Assembly (NCBI GenBank): GCA_019359415.1 | Contig: JAHHHH010000005.1 | Span: forward strand, 95,288 to 159,287 | DNA from: Iphinoe sp. HA4291-MV1 | Lineage (GTDB): Bacteria > Cyanobacteriota > Cyanobacteriia > Cyanobacteriales > Nostocaceae | Length of the DNA: 64,000 nucleotides | Direction of reading: 5' to 3' | Part shown: positions 1 through 9,765 of the stretch, piece by piece | How positions within the stretch are numbered: position 1 is the first letter of the stretch | How the letters are laid out: every line of letters begins with the position of its first letter | Position numbers and translations under genes: made by a program | The notes under the pieces: model-generated | What the model was told of the DNA's origin: nothing | Databases searched by the model: none | The model's input: the letters and a program-made list of their open reading frames with translations, nothing else

Positions 1-873
1 ACGTTCATCCCGACGAAACTCTGGTGTGTGAACCATTCTTCTGCCATTCACCCATATAGCGCCGTGGTACTTGTGCAGCAGTTCGTGATACAAAACAAAC
101 TCAACCACGAACTGAGGAATACTTGCATTGTCAAGAGTCAAAGCAATCATTACCTTGTCTCTTGCTGACTCATAATGACCGAGTTTGCTATAAGTGTGAA
201 TCCTGCTCCAAATGAGGCGTGGTTTGACTAAAGAAGAAGCAAAATATTCATGATTCACTTTGTCGAATAACTGATTTAAGTCATAGCACTTTCCTTTTGC
301 ATTCTCTACAATGACTTCAGTAATAAAATCAAGCTCCATCAACACATCACTGTATTCTTCGCTTTCTGCATAATTTCTAATCAGTCTTATAGTCTGTTGA
401 CATTTACCGAATAAAGCGACTTTTACTAACGCTTCTAAAGTTTCATCGTTAGCGTTGATAAAACCTTCACTCAGTATGAGAGTCCTATCTACCGAAGAAC
501 ATTTGTATTTACATAATCCTGCTAAGTGAGTCAACTCAACAATGATATTAACTGATTGCTGACCATGTATTTGACAGAGTTTTTGAGCAATTTGCTTCAC
601 TTTCTGAGTCGTTTGTAGGTGAAGTTGGAGGTTGCTTTCATGAGTCAAAAACTTCATCCATGCATAAATTTGACGTGAGCAATTTGTTAGATTAGCTGGT
701 GTTGCTTGCGATGCAGCACAAATTTTTTCAATCGCTGTAACAGTTTGAGTTATGGTTTGAGTCAGTTCCTGTATTTGAGTCGTGTTTGGTGTCGGACTTG
801 AGGCTAAATTGGAAATCCTCTGCAGAATTGCGCGTTGTTGTGTTTTGATGTTCTTAAGGCGAATTGTCTGCAT
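1..873 (-). CDS. SprT-like zinc metalloprotease, C-terminus cut by window edge
   Basis: An open frame runs from an ATG at 873 leftward to base 1 with no stop (291 codons). The last third resembles SprT-like domains: a stretch beginning LNQLFDKVNHEYF, then WSRIHTYSKLGHYESA, then the zinc motif HELLH (in VLYHELLHKYHG) near residues 272-276. The first ~180 residues are helical and Gln/Thr-rich with no recognised domain. SprT-like proteins are HExxH metallopeptidases, some acting on DNA-protein crosslinks; the substrate here is unknown. The frame is separate from the mobile element at 1073-1248. The family call is good; the full length and any C-terminal zinc ribbon cannot be seen. Confidence 0.72.
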   Translation of the reverse strand, partial: MQTIRLKNIKTQQRAILQRISNLASSPTPNTTQIQELTQTITQTVTAIEKICAASQATPANLTNCSRQIYAWMKFLTHESNLQLHLQTTQKVKQIAQKLCQIHGQQSVNIIVELTHLAGLCKYKCSSVDRTLILSEGFINANDETLEALVKVALFGKCQQTIRLIRNYAESEEYSDVLMELDFITEVIVENAKGKCYDLNQLFDKVNHEYFASSLVKPRLIWSRIHTYSKLGHYESARDKVMIALTLDNASIPQFVVEFVLYHELLHKYHGAIWVNGRRMVHTPEFRRDER

Positions 874-1072
874 CTTGTCTTAGATAAAGCGACATCATCT
901 TTTATACATATTGTAAATTTTGATGTGTTACAGTGCTTTTCATTTGTATATAGCGGTTTGCACTCTTGATGCGGTACAGTTCTGATTTCTTGTGAGACGA
1001 CATCTGTTTCTTCACGCATTATTTTATCATTCTGTCAATACGTAAGTCCTAAACTTTTAACTATTCATGCAA

Positions 1073-1248
1073 CCCATATTCCGCACTTCAAGATGTAGTC
1101 TAATAATATTCAAGAATAATTCCTAATAATATTCAAGAATTAAGTATTAATACTGAGCAATTATGGGTGATTTGTGATTGTTATTTAACTATCATTAGCC
1201 AGATATTGGAAATCTTCGTGTATTACAAAATGAAGTGCGGAAAGTGGG
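1073..1248. mobile_element. MITE-like element, copy 1 (176 bp)
   Basis: A 176-bp non-coding element whose ends are near-perfect inverted repeats: left CCCATATTCCGCACTTCA, right (reverse complement) CCCACTTTCCGCACTTCA. It is flanked by a perfect 6-bp direct repeat ATGCAA, the expected target-site duplication. The interior is AT-rich with no ORF. A second copy of exactly the same length, in inverted orientation with its own 6-bp duplication, lies at 33834-34009. Size, inverted ends, duplication and copy number fit a miniature inverted-repeat transposable element. The parent transposase is not in the window. Confidence 0.85.
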
Positions 1249-1277
1249 ATGCAAAATTCAGTTCAATTGATAACTGC

Positions 1278-2684
1278 TCACAAATCCGTTATTAACCTTG
1301 CCTTTCTCAACAGATATTGCAGCGCGGTCTCTTCTCTAGAAATAATATCAGCTGTCGCCGCCATTCCAGCTTGAAGATGACATTTGTATTCACTATGTCC
1401 GAATGTTAGTGTTTCCGGTTTTACTGTTGCTTCAAAGTAGCTAGCACCAGCAGTTGAGGAACCAGTTGTTCCTGTACCTGAATTGCTCCCAGATGTAATG
1501 GCGTCTGGAGAAATGGTGCTAACAGTACCTTTGAGAGTCCCGTAATCAGGATAAGGACAAGCATCAACTCTCAATTGTACTTTTTGAGCAACTGCAACTT
1601 TTTTTATGTCAGCAGGAGGAATCATGGCTTTAATGACTAGAGGAGCATTCAGGGGAACAATTTGGGCAATAGCTTCGCTAGTACGCACAACTTGACCGGG
1701 GTTATACACATTTAGCTTCAGAATAATGCCGTCACTGGTGGCACGAATTATGCTACTTTTTAGTTGAGTATTAAGTTGTTGGAAGTCTTTGCGAGATTGG
1801 TTGATTTGGTTTTGTATTTCAGATCGCCGTTGAATTAAGGCTTCTTTTTCTTTGAGTAAAGTAGCAATAGTTGATTCACCTTTAGCAATTTCTTGGTCAA
1901 CTTGTTTTTTTGCCATGTCAACCGTTGCGTAGCTGGGATTAAGAGTGGCTTTAGCTGATTTCACTTTGGCTTTGGCGATATCAACAGCTTTTTGTTGACC
2001 CTTAAGGATTAACTTTGCCTGTTCAACAGCTAGTTTTTTCTGTTCAAATTCACGACGACCAATTGCTCCGGTTTGTGACAACTGCTCATAGCGATCGCAA
2101 TCTACCACAGCAAAGTCTAAATCTACCTTGGCTTTTTGCAAGTCCGCTTCCGCTTTTTGCAAATTTCCTTCTGCAGTCAGTGAGTCGCTTGTCGTTGTAA
2201 TTTGTCGTTCTTGATATTCCCGTTGTTTCTGTGCTAATTCTACTTTCGCAGAGGAAATTGTCTGTTTTATGACTCTCTTTTCAGCAAGAATCTGAATATC
2301 TAAACTCCTGATTTGAGCATATGATTGAATAAGTTGTAACCTGCTCTGCTCAATATTGCCTTGGATCTGGCTCTTTTTAATTTGCAGTTGCTCATCATTC
2401 AAGACGGCAATCACAGCTCCCTGCTTGACTATTTGATTTTCTTTTACTAATATCTGTTTAATTGTTCCTTCCATTTCTGGTTGCACTAGCCGGAGGTTAC
2501 CTGTGGGACGCACAGTAGCACCAGCCTTCACTGTTACATTGTATTTTACAGACGAGGCGAGGCTAAATGCAGTAGCAACAGTTCCCACAAGAAACACTCC
2601 AGCTAAGGATGTCCAAGGACTAACAGGAGGGAGAAACCCGTCACTTTGAACTGAGGGGAGAAGTTTTTGATCATGAGTATACAT
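1278..2684 (-). CDS. HlyD-family membrane fusion protein of a peptide exporter
   Basis: A periplasmic adaptor of 468 residues. It has a short cytoplasmic N-terminus, one membrane segment near residues 24-46, a lipoyl-like half (VQPEMEGTIKQILVKENQ), a long Gln/Lys/Ala-rich coiled coil from about 115 to 320, the second half-motif (IIRATSDGIILKLNVYNPGQ) and a beta-barrel C-terminal part. A Gly/Ser/Thr-rich loop (TSGSNSGTGTTGSSTAGAS) interrupts the C-terminal region. The gene lies 63 bp downstream of the C39 ABC exporter on the same strand, so the two probably form one operon and export the double-glycine peptide encoded upstream. An outer-membrane TolC-type partner would have to be elsewhere. 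Confidence 0.9.
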   Translation of the reverse strand: MYTHDQKLLPSVQSDGFLPPVSPWTSLAGVFLVGTVATAFSLASSVKYNVTVKAGATVRPTGNLRLVQPEMEGTIKQILVKENQIVKQGAVIAVLNDEQLQIKKSQIQGNIEQSRLQLIQSYAQIRSLDIQILAEKRVIKQTISSAKVELAQKQREYQERQITTTSDSLTAEGNLQKAEADLQKAKVDLDFAVVDCDRYEQLSQTGAIGRREFEQKKLAVEQAKLILKGQQKAVDIAKAKVKSAKATLNPSYATVDMAKKQVDQEIAKGESTIATLLKEKEALIQRRSEIQNQINQSRKDFQQLNTQLKSSIIRATSDGIILKLNVYNPGQVVRTSEAIAQIVPLNAPLVIKAMIPPADIKKVAVAQKVQLRVDACPYPDYGTLKGTVSTISPDAITSGSNSGTGTTGSSTAGASYFEATVKPETLTFGHSEYKCHLQAGMAATADIISREETALQYLLRKARLITDL

Positions 2685-2747
2685 AATTACTAATTGCTAG
2701 TTGTTAATTGCTACTTGAGTTTTTAAATCTCTTCTATAAGCCATTAG

Positions 2748-4898
2748 CTAAGGTATTAAAAAATCCAAATGGTCTCCTTCTTTTGAGCGTAAATCCTTCA
2801 AAGAACCTTGAAGTTTCAACTTGCCCTGATCTAACAATACGATCCAATCAGCCCGATTAATGACTTTGGGACGGTGGGTAATCAAAATCGTGGTTTTACC
2901 GCGACGATTTTCAAACAGTTTATCCAGCACAAGGCTCTCACTCACTGGATCGAGTCCAGAGGTAGATTCATCTAAAATGAGGATTGCTGGATCTGTAACT
3001 ATAGCTCGTGCTATTGCTAGTCGTTGACGTTGTCCACCAGAAATATTTGCGCCAAATTCACCTAAAACAGTTTGATATTTGTCTGGTAATTTACTAATAA
3101 ACTCATCAGCTTCAGCAATTTGGCAAGCTCGTACAATCTGCTCAAAAGTTAATTGGGGTGTCCCTAAGCGAAAGTTTTCAATAATGGAACGACTCCAAAA
3201 GTGAGCATCTTGAGGAACTAAAATCACTTGTTGACGCAGACAATCAAGAGCGAGGTCGTCTAGGTTATAGAGTCCAATACGAATATTACCTGATTGCAGT
3301 GGATACAACCCAGCAAGGATTTTAGCTAAAGTGCTTTTACCACAGCCAGATTTACCGATGAGAGCAACAACTTTACCACCAGGAATTGTCAAAGAAAAGT
3401 CTTCTAGTAGGTCCAGCCGTCCTGCATAATGAAAGTTAACTTTAGTACAAACAATATCAGCATTTCCTTGGATTTCAGCAAATGGTTTTTTTCCGTCATC
3501 TTCATTTTCTGGAGTAGCATCTATAACTTCTGTCAAGCGTTGTGTTGCAGTTCTTGCACGCGTAAATTGATCGACAAAACTAATGACAGTACCAATCAAG
3601 CCGAGGAAATTGCCATTCATTGAGTTAAATGCCAGCAATTGCCCAATACTCAGGTTCTCTGCTGGGTTAATTACCAAATAACTGCCAAACCATAGTAAAA
3701 CAATGCTGCCAATACCAGAAACAAAACTAGAGAAAGTATTGTTGACAATGCTAATCTGAATAGTCTGGAGTGTGAGGTTAGCAAGACGGCTAAATCGGCT
3801 TTGGAATTCATCCCAAAATTGGGGTGCAGCTGTGGTACTTTTGATGGTGAGTGCGCCTTTAAATGTTTCTACTAAAACGCCTTGTGTTTCTGCTTCTGTG
3901 ACTAAAAGCTCACGAGTTTTTTGCCGTAAACTAGGCTGAAACACTATCGTAGATAGAGTCATCACCACAGAGATCAACATCGCTACTACAGTCAGTTTCC
4001 AGCTATAAAAGGCCATGAAACCCAAAGAAATGACCGCAATAAAGAATCTACTGGGCAGAGAGACAACGACTTGAGTTACTAACTGATTAATCTGATTAAT
4101 ATCTCGCAAGCGACTAACAATTTCCCCACTGCGACGAGCTTCGTAGTAAGAAAGAGGTAATCGCAGAATAGCCCTTCCAAATTCTAGGACTAGCCCTAAT
4201 TGTAGACGTTGGGCAAAGTGAGCGATTAAGTTAGACTGCACCCAAGAAAGGCTGCTAGCAATAAAATTCATGACGATGACAGCGATCGCCACGCTAGCCA
4301 GTAGTTTAGTATCACCGCGTACCAGCACATCATCAGTCAGGATTTGCAGCAGAAAAGGGGAAGCTAAAGAGAGTAATCCCAAGATGAAATTTAAAGGCAG
4401 AGCTTGCGCCAGAATTGAGCGAAAAATCCAAACACGTTGGAAAAAACGCCAAAAGCCTCCAACCTGATCGTTCTGTTGGGTAAAAAAGCGAACAGGATCT
4501 GGCTCTAGCAAAAGCATCAACCAATTCGCCCAACCCTCTGCTAAATCTTTTTTAGAAAGATAACGGACTCCTACTGCTGGATCGGCGACGACACATTTTT
4601 TACCTTTCTTGCCGTATAAAACAACCCAGTGATGCCCTTTCCAATGAATAATTGCTGGTAAGGGCACTTCATTCATCCGATTTAACAATTCTGGCGAAGT
4701 TCTCACTGAGCGAGCATTAAACCCAAGTGTTTCTGCTCCTCGTTTCAGCCCTAATAAAGTTGTGCCTAATTGTCCAGTGCCTACAACCTCACGGATGTGA
4801 TTTAGAGTTAAAGTACGTCCATGGTGTTTGGCGATAGAAGCTAGGCAAGCAGCACCGCAATCTTCTTCACTATATTGTAAAATGCAAGCGTATTTCAT
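2748..4898 (-). CDS. Peptidase-containing ABC exporter (C39 peptidase, PCAT type)
   Basis: An inner-membrane exporter that cleaves a double-glycine leader and exports the peptide. From the chosen ATG at 4898 it has 716 residues. An N-terminal C39 domain carries Cys14 (EEDCGAACLAS), His90 (HHWVVLYG) and Asp106 (VVADPAVG). A six-helix ABC membrane domain spans about 150-430. The ATPase domain has Walker A GKSGCGKST near 510, signature SGGQRQR near 617 and Walker B ILILDES near 641. An in-frame start at 4949 would add 17 residues, but the catalytic Cys in this family usually sits close to the N-terminus, so 4898 is preferred. The HlyD gene follows after 63 bp and a double-glycine peptide gene lies upstream. 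Confidence 0.93.
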   Translation of the reverse strand: MKYACILQYSEEDCGAACLASIAKHHGRTLTLNHIREVVGTGQLGTTLLGLKRGAETLGFNARSVRTSPELLNRMNEVPLPAIIHWKGHHWVVLYGKKGKKCVVADPAVGVRYLSKKDLAEGWANWLMLLLEPDPVRFFTQQNDQVGGFWRFFQRVWIFRSILAQALPLNFILGLLSLASPFLLQILTDDVLVRGDTKLLASVAIAVIVMNFIASSLSWVQSNLIAHFAQRLQLGLVLEFGRAILRLPLSYYEARRSGEIVSRLRDINQINQLVTQVVVSLPSRFFIAVISLGFMAFYSWKLTVVAMLISVVMTLSTIVFQPSLRQKTRELLVTEAETQGVLVETFKGALTIKSTTAAPQFWDEFQSRFSRLANLTLQTIQISIVNNTFSSFVSGIGSIVLLWFGSYLVINPAENLSIGQLLAFNSMNGNFLGLIGTVISFVDQFTRARTATQRLTEVIDATPENEDDGKKPFAEIQGNADIVCTKVNFHYAGRLDLLEDFSLTIPGGKVVALIGKSGCGKSTLAKILAGLYPLQSGNIRIGLYNLDDLALDCLRQQVILVPQDAHFWSRSIIENFRLGTPQLTFEQIVRACQIAEADEFISKLPDKYQTVLGEFGANISGGQRQRLAIARAIVTDPAILILDESTSGLDPVSESLVLDKLFENRRGKTTILITHRPKVINRADWIVLLDQGKLKLQGSLKDLRSKEGDHLDFLIP

Positions 4899-5388
4899 AA
4901 AGAAATGCTTGTCTCTATTCCCTTGTTTATTAAAAAAAGCACCCATCATCTAGAAGTGTCTACTCAAGTAATGGAACTAGTAACTGTTGCAATTCACACT
5001 TCAAAAAAAGCAACAAAGAAACTTCTTTCAAATCTATTTGCTTTACATACGTTTTATACACTTGACTTTATTTATACACTTAACTTAAGTCTACATATTT
5101 TTCTGATATAAATTTACTTTTAAAAAATAATACATTTTTCTTTTGACGCCATAGTTATAATTTATCTTTATCTCATAATCTTGCGCCAAGCAGTTGCAAC
5201 GAGGACTACTTAATGTGTACAATGCTTTATATCTTGTCAAATAGTCGTTTGCTCTACTACAAAAAGGAAATACTAGTATTCTGTCTAACTGTATAAGTGT
5301 TAATTTTACACGAGATACGCTGCTATAGCAATAATTTAATGATTGCCATTTAAAGATATCTACGTTTCACTGCTAAAAATGAGAGAAA

Positions 5389-5580
5389 GGGCGTAGAAAA
5401 CCCGTTGAAAAGCAAGAGAAAAAGCTGGAAGCCATTCTTGCCTACGCCCAAACGTTAATTTACATGCTCGTGTCGTTGATATATAGTCAGTATCAACGAC
5501 CCAGTTTACAGACAGTGCAATACCAGCTAACTTCTTATTATTTTAAGAAGTCAATTGGAAAGTTTTACACCTTTTACTAA
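5389..5580 (+). pseudogene. Transposase N-terminal remnant
   Basis: The plus-strand frame reads GRRKPVEKQEKKLEAILAYA then QTLIYMLVSLIYSQYQRPSL and QTVQYQLTSYYF, then stops. The LVSLIYSQYQRPSLQT stretch resembles the N-terminus of a DDE transposase common in filamentous cyanobacteria (from memory). No start codon or catalytic domain remains. It lies in the gap between the peptide gene and its exporter. A 10-bp perfect hairpin (5472-5481 with 5491-5500) falls inside it. Family assignment is tentative. Confidence 0.4.
5530..5551. terminator. Possible weak hairpin terminator after the peptide gene
   Basis: The arms acttctta and taagaagt form an 8-bp perfect stem around a 6-nt loop, 36-57 bp past the stop of the double-glycine peptide gene. 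There is no convincing U tract on the minus strand, so it may only attenuate or stabilise the transcript. Confidence 0.25.
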
Positions 5581-5586
5581 CCATCC

Positions 5587-5838
5587 TTAGTAGATAGGCG
5601 CGTCGTCGTAATAAATAGACGCTGCAGAACGTGATCCCGATTTAGAAGAAAAGTCGTCTAGTTTTACAAAAGTGTCAGCAGAGGTTTGGGGGTAGCCCGT
5701 GTCGAAAAAGACGGTGCTGGCTTCGGACAGAGCGGTTGCATCAGCGTTGACACTCAGAAAATCTGCGGATGACAAGAAGCCGCCGCCTACAACGCTGGTT
5801 GCTTCAGAATCTGCGATTTCAGTGAAAAGTGTATTCAT
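5587..5838 (-). CDS. Double-glycine leader peptide, probable substrate of the C39 exporter
   Basis: An 83-residue precursor. The leader is MNTLFTEIADSEATSVVGGG, with the Gly-Gly cleavage site at residues 18-19 or 19-20, matching the leader type processed by C39 peptidases. The ~63-residue core is rich in Ser, Ala, Asp, Phe and Tyr, has no Cys and ends in YYDDAPIY. Lack of Cys argues against lanthipeptide- or disulfide-type bacteriocins. It recalls small double-glycine proteins of cyanobacteria, including the EbfG peptides of Synechococcus that govern biofilm formation. A purine-rich stretch (gaaagagaaaaccc) precedes the ATG. The exporter gene begins about 690 bp downstream on the same strand. 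The substrate role is inferred; no homology search was run. Confidence 0.75.
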   Translation of the reverse strand: MNTLFTEIADSEATSVVGGGFLSSADFLSVNADATALSEASTVFFDTGYPQTSADTFVKLDDFSSKSGSRSAASIYYDDAPIY

Positions 5839-6488
5839 GGGTTTTCTCTTTCAACTTAATTGAATTGACTAAAGTTATCTGGGAATCAATGTCTTCATTC
5901 CAGACACAAAGAAGTTTAGCATTAAACTTTACTCTCAAGTTTACTGTGGTACTTAACTTTACGGAAAAAATATGAACAGTTGTACTCAGTTCACTAAATA
6001 TAAATCTTTAATTGTAGGTAATTAAGCGAACCTGATATTACACCTCTAAAAGCTTAATAATATTACAACTCCCTAAAATTTCTCCTATCTGCAAGCGCTA
6101 GTATCAAACTCAGTTTCTAAATTTCTGAGTGCTTAAAAATACAATATTTTTATACCTGTACCAAGTATTGAGTAGAATTTCGAGTAGTCCAAAAAATGAC
6201 TGCTTCGCTTCTTTGATTGAGTTTCATATGGCGTTTGGCGTTTGTAAGGGCACGACGGCATACCGTGCCCCTACCGTCGATGTAAGCAACGCTCTTATCG
6301 CTTTCAAAGAAACGCAACAGACCTGATTAGCCCAAAGAAAATCCTTTGAGGCGATCAACAATAGACTCGACATCCTCACCAGGTTTGGTGCGATCGCCAC
6401 AGAGACAAGACGTGCATAGAAAAACTTAAGAATCAAAACTTTTGTGAGTCACGTCCTAGATTTTTCCGTCGCATAGCATAATAGAGAT
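5839..6488. other. Long intergenic region with a REP-like palindrome and a possible gene remnant
   Basis: This 650-bp gap separates the divergent peptide and ldpA genes and should hold both promoters. It contains a palindrome (gggcacg...cgtgccc, 6248-6271) of a dispersed type also seen at 22938-22973. On the minus strand at about 6327-6425 a short open stretch ends KPGEDVESIVDRLKGFSLG before a stop. It looks like the C-terminus of a lost gene, which I cannot name. No RNA gene recognised. Confidence 0.35.
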
Positions 6489-7715
6489 GTGACTGATCTG
6501 TTAGACCCTTTACGACCCCTTAAAGAAGGACACTGGTTCAAGCTCATTTGCGGAGCCAGCTACCAACATCTGCCGGCTGTCAGAAGTTTGACATTAGCCT
6601 ACACTTTGGCTGGCGCTGACTGCATAGATGTTGCTGCTGATCCTGCTGTGATTGCCGCAGCCAAAGAAGGGCTGCAAGTAGCCTCTGAGTTGGCAGAGGT
6701 TGCCCGCCAGCAAGGGTTTGGCTGGTGCGGAAGGTCGCCCCTGTTGATGGTTAGCCTCAACGACGGGGAAGACCCTCATTTCCGCAAAGCTGAACTGAAT
6801 TCTACAGAATGTCCAAAAGAATGTAATAAACCATGTGAAAGGATTTGTCCAGCGCAAGCTATTTCTTTTAACAAAAACAAATTGTCAGGAGTTATATCAC
6901 AAAAGTGCTACGGCTGTGGTCGTTGTATACCAGTTTGTCCATATGATATAATTTATACAAGATCGTATGTATCAACGCCGGTAGCGATCGCACCATTAAT
7001 ACTGTCTGGAGTAGATGCCGTAGAAATTCATACAAATGTTGGGCGTCTGACAGAATTTCAAAGATTGTGGAATGCTATCTTACCATGGATTGAGCGTTTG
7101 AAGGTAGTCGCCATCAGCTGTCCAGATGGAGAAAATATGATTGACTATCTTCATGCTCTTCAGAACGTGATAGCCCCTATACCGTGTGCCTTAATTTGGC
7201 AGACTGACGGTCGTCCAATGAGTGGTGATATTGGTGATGGTACCACTCTAGCCACCGTCAAGTTAGGGCAAAAAGTCTTGGCAGCCAACTTACCGGGATA
7301 TGTGCAGCTGGCTGGTGGAACCAACAGCTACACTGTTGCCAAGTTAAAGGCAATGGGTCTTTTGAGGACAAGGGGACAAAGAGAAATGGGCAATGGGCAC
7401 CCCTCCGGGGAATTCAAAATTCAAAATGGACTGCGTCCCGCTGCGCTAACAAAATTCAAAATTAAGAATCCAATTCCCAATGCCCAATTCCCAATGCCCA
7501 ATTCCCAATGCCCAATTCTCAATGCCCACATTGCCGGTATCGCTTACGGTAGTTACGCCCGGGTACTACTGTCACCAGTTATCGAGCAGTTAGAAGCAAG
7601 GGAGGTGAAAAATGCCTGTGTTAAAACAACTGTCCGCCTAGAAGAAGAACCAGAATTGCTTTGGCAAGCGGTTTCGCTTGCACATTCTCTCGTTTCCCAG
7701 CTCAAGTCACAGTAG
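6489..7715 (+). CDS. ldpA: Circadian input protein LdpA (iron-sulfur)
   Basis: Light-dependent period protein, which in Synechococcus senses redox state and feeds the KaiABC clock. The N-terminus ([20 protein letters not shown], then [18 protein letters not shown]) matches the family. Cys-rich motifs near residues 107-120 ([14 protein letters not shown]) and 140-151 ([12 protein letters not shown]) should bind Fe-S clusters. The C-terminal LdpA domain follows. Start is GTG at 6489. Oddity: about residues 293-346 are an in-frame insertion translated from intergenic-type repeats, including heptamers ([18 protein letters not shown]), so the protein is about 50 residues longer than I expect. The conserved frame resumes at [16 protein letters not shown]. 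Confidence 0.9.
   Translation: MTDLLDPLRPLKEGHWFKLICGASYQHLPAVRSLTLAYTLAGADCIDVAADPAVIAAAKEGLQVASELAEVARQQGFGWCGRSPLLMVSLNDGEDPHFRKAELNSTECPKECNKPCERICPAQAISFNKNKLSGVISQKCYGCGRCIPVCPYDIIYTRSYVSTPVAIAPLILSGVDAVEIHTNVGRLTEFQRLWNAILPWIERLKVVAISCPDGENMIDYLHALQNVIAPIPCALIWQTDGRPMSGDIGDGTTLATVKLGQKVLAANLPGYVQLAGGTNSYTVAKLKAMGLLRTRGQREMGNGHPSGEFKIQNGLRPAALTKFKIKNPIPNAQFPMPNSQCPILNAHIAGIAYGSYARVLLSPVIEQLEAREVKNACVKTTVRLEEEPELLWQAVSLAHSLVSQLKSQ
7370..7541. repeat. Heptanucleotide and intergenic-type repeats inside ldpA
   Basis: Alternating heptamers cccaatg and cccaatt run from about 7465 to 7540, preceded by aattcaaaat-type repeats. The heptamer is the reverse complement of the intergenic array at 43686-43765. 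The block keeps the ldpA frame and contains no stop. Confidence 0.8.
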
Positions 7716-7777
7716 TAGGGAACTCTGTTCCTTACAAGCGCGTTTGCTGTCTCTAAAAAACGTCACCATAATAAAGC

Positions 7778-9514
7778 ATGACGATTACAGACGATCTCCA
7801 AAAATTGTTAGATATTTTGCCCCAAGACCTGCGGCAGAGACTAGAAAAGCATCCGCAGCGAGATACTTTAGTAGAAGTGGTCTTGGATTTGGGTCGTCGC
7901 CCAGAAGCTCGCTTTCCTGATCAAGCAGAGTATCTGAGCGAAACACCCGTTACGCAAGCACAGATAGATGATTGCATTCAGAGAGTGGGAACCTTTGGTG
8001 GAGATAATCGAGCAGGAATTGAGCAAACCCTACACAGAATCAGTGCCATCCGCAACCGTAGCAGCAAAATTATCGGCTTAACTTGTCGCGTCGGTCGGGC
8101 AATTTTCGGCACAATTGGCATGATCCGCGATTTGGTGGAAACTGGAAAATCAATTCTCATGCTGGGACGTCCGGGTGTGGGCAAAACAACTGCACTACGA
8201 GAAATTGCCCGTGTTTTAGCGGATGATCTCGATAAGCGAGTGGTTATAATCGACACTTCCAATGAAATCGCAGGAGATGGTGACATTGCCCATCCCGCCA
8301 TTGGTCGTGCACGACGGATGCAAGTAGCTCATCCCGAACAGCAGCATCAGGTTATGATTGAGGCAGTGGAAAACCATATGCCAGAAGTCATCGTTATTGA
8401 TGAGATTGGTACAGAACTGGAAGCTTTAGCAGCTCGTACCATTGCTGAACGAGGCGTTCAGTTAGTAGGAACCGCTCACGGTAACCAGATTGAAAACCTG
8501 ATCAAAAACCCCACGCTTTGCGACTTAATTGGTGGTATTCAGGCTGTGACACTGGGAGACGATGAAGCCAGGCGACGGGGCACACAAAAGACAGTTTTGG
8601 AACGGAAAGCACCTCCTACCTTTGAAATTGCCGTGGAAATGTTAGAACGGCAACGCTGGGTAGTCCACGAAAGTGTCGCTGACACAGTCGATACTCTCCT
8701 GCGGGGACGTCAATCTAGCCCACAAATCAGGACTGTGGATGAAAACGGCAAGGTGAACATGACTCGTCAATTAACTGCAATCAACGGTCGTGGACAAACA
8801 CTCGCGAAAGAGGAATCTTTCGGATCACCAACACAACAGTCTAACGGCTGGCGTGCAACTGGTCAAATGATACCCCTACCGTCATTATCTTATGAAACCC
8901 AAAAGGGTTCTGGACGCAGTGAGTTTGACCGCTTACTGGATGAATCCTTTGATGACTATAATGGTTTTGATATAGACTCCACCAGACACGCAGGACCCAA
9001 TGGCGAAGATTTGCCACTGCACGTATATCCCTATGGTGTCAGCCGCAGCCAATTGGAGCAGGTCATTGACGTACTTTCTTTACCAGTGGTATTGACAAAA
9101 GATATTGATAGTGCTGATGCTATCTTGGCACTGCGATCGCATGTCAAAAACCACGCCAAATTACGGCAAATGGCGAAAGCCCGTCAAGTGCCAATCCACA
9201 TGATTAAATCCAGTACCCTACCGCAGATCACCCGTGGCTTGCGGCGGTTGCTGAACATCGATGACCCAGATATAAGCGACAACCGCGAACTGCAACTATT
9301 TCTCCATAGTGCTAGTGATGATGAGATAGACGCCCTTGAAGAAGCAAGACTTGCTGTAGAGCAAATCGTGATTCCCAAGGGACAGCCAGTCGAATTATTA
9401 CCCCGTTCTCCTCAAGTGCGGAAAATGCAGCACGAGTTAGTAGAACACTATCGCCTGAAGTCTCATAGCTTTGGGGAAGAACCAAATCGGCGTTTGCGGA
9501 TTTATCCAGCTTAG
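7778..9514 (+). CDS. Ycf45-type AAA ATPase with R3H domain
   Basis: A 578-residue soluble protein. Walker A (GRPGVGKTT) lies near residues 129-137, with VIVIDEIGTELEA as Walker B about 80 residues later. The ATPase resembles SpoIIIAA-type ATPases and the algal plastid protein Ycf45. A C-terminal R3H nucleic-acid-binding domain ends RKMQHELVEHYRLKSHSFG then EEPNRRLRIYP. The linker at about 330-400 is low complexity. Single-stranded nucleic-acid binding is expected from the R3H domain; the physiological role in cyanobacteria is not established. It follows ldpA by 62 bp on the same strand. Confidence 0.9.
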   Translation: MTITDDLQKLLDILPQDLRQRLEKHPQRDTLVEVVLDLGRRPEARFPDQAEYLSETPVTQAQIDDCIQRVGTFGGDNRAGIEQTLHRISAIRNRSSKIIGLTCRVGRAIFGTIGMIRDLVETGKSILMLGRPGVGKTTALREIARVLADDLDKRVVIIDTSNEIAGDGDIAHPAIGRARRMQVAHPEQQHQVMIEAVENHMPEVIVIDEIGTELEALAARTIAERGVQLVGTAHGNQIENLIKNPTLCDLIGGIQAVTLGDDEARRRGTQKTVLERKAPPTFEIAVEMLERQRWVVHESVADTVDTLLRGRQSSPQIRTVDENGKVNMTRQLTAINGRGQTLAKEESFGSPTQQSNGWRATGQMIPLPSLSYETQKGSGRSEFDRLLDESFDDYNGFDIDSTRHAGPNGEDLPLHVYPYGVSRSQLEQVIDVLSLPVVLTKDIDSADAILALRSHVKNHAKLRQMAKARQVPIHMIKSSTLPQITRGLRRLLNIDDPDISDNRELQLFLHSASDDEIDALEEARLAVEQIVIPKGQPVELLPRSPQVRKMQHELVEHYRLKSHSFGEEPNRRLRIYPA

Positions 9515-9765
9515 GAGGTGACAGGTGATAGGTTAAAGTTTCCCTGTTCCTTGTCACCTGTCCCGCTAAAATCTCTTGCACCTCATTTGAAATTACACAA
9601 GTTAAAAAGCTTAGTTTATTCTTTCTTGGTAATCTACAAGTACGAACGGCTGCATCTTCTACAGTGACAGCACAGTTTTCTCTAATGGGAAAATGAATGT
9701 CAAAACCATGACTACGTGTAAAAGTCAATACCGTTCATTTATTATATTGATGGATTTAAAGAAAT

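Noticed and set aside
804-1019. 71-residue minus-strand ORF
   Set aside because: It overlaps the SprT-like frame in another phase and has no coding character or family match.
7465-7540. Heptamer array as a CRISPR or regulatory array
   Set aside because: The units are 7 bp with no spacers and match known cyanobacterial tandem heptamers.
9312-9728. 138-residue minus-strand ORF at the end of the Ycf45-type gene
   Set aside because: Half of it is antisense to the conserved R3H domain; the rest is repeat-like. No recognisable domain.
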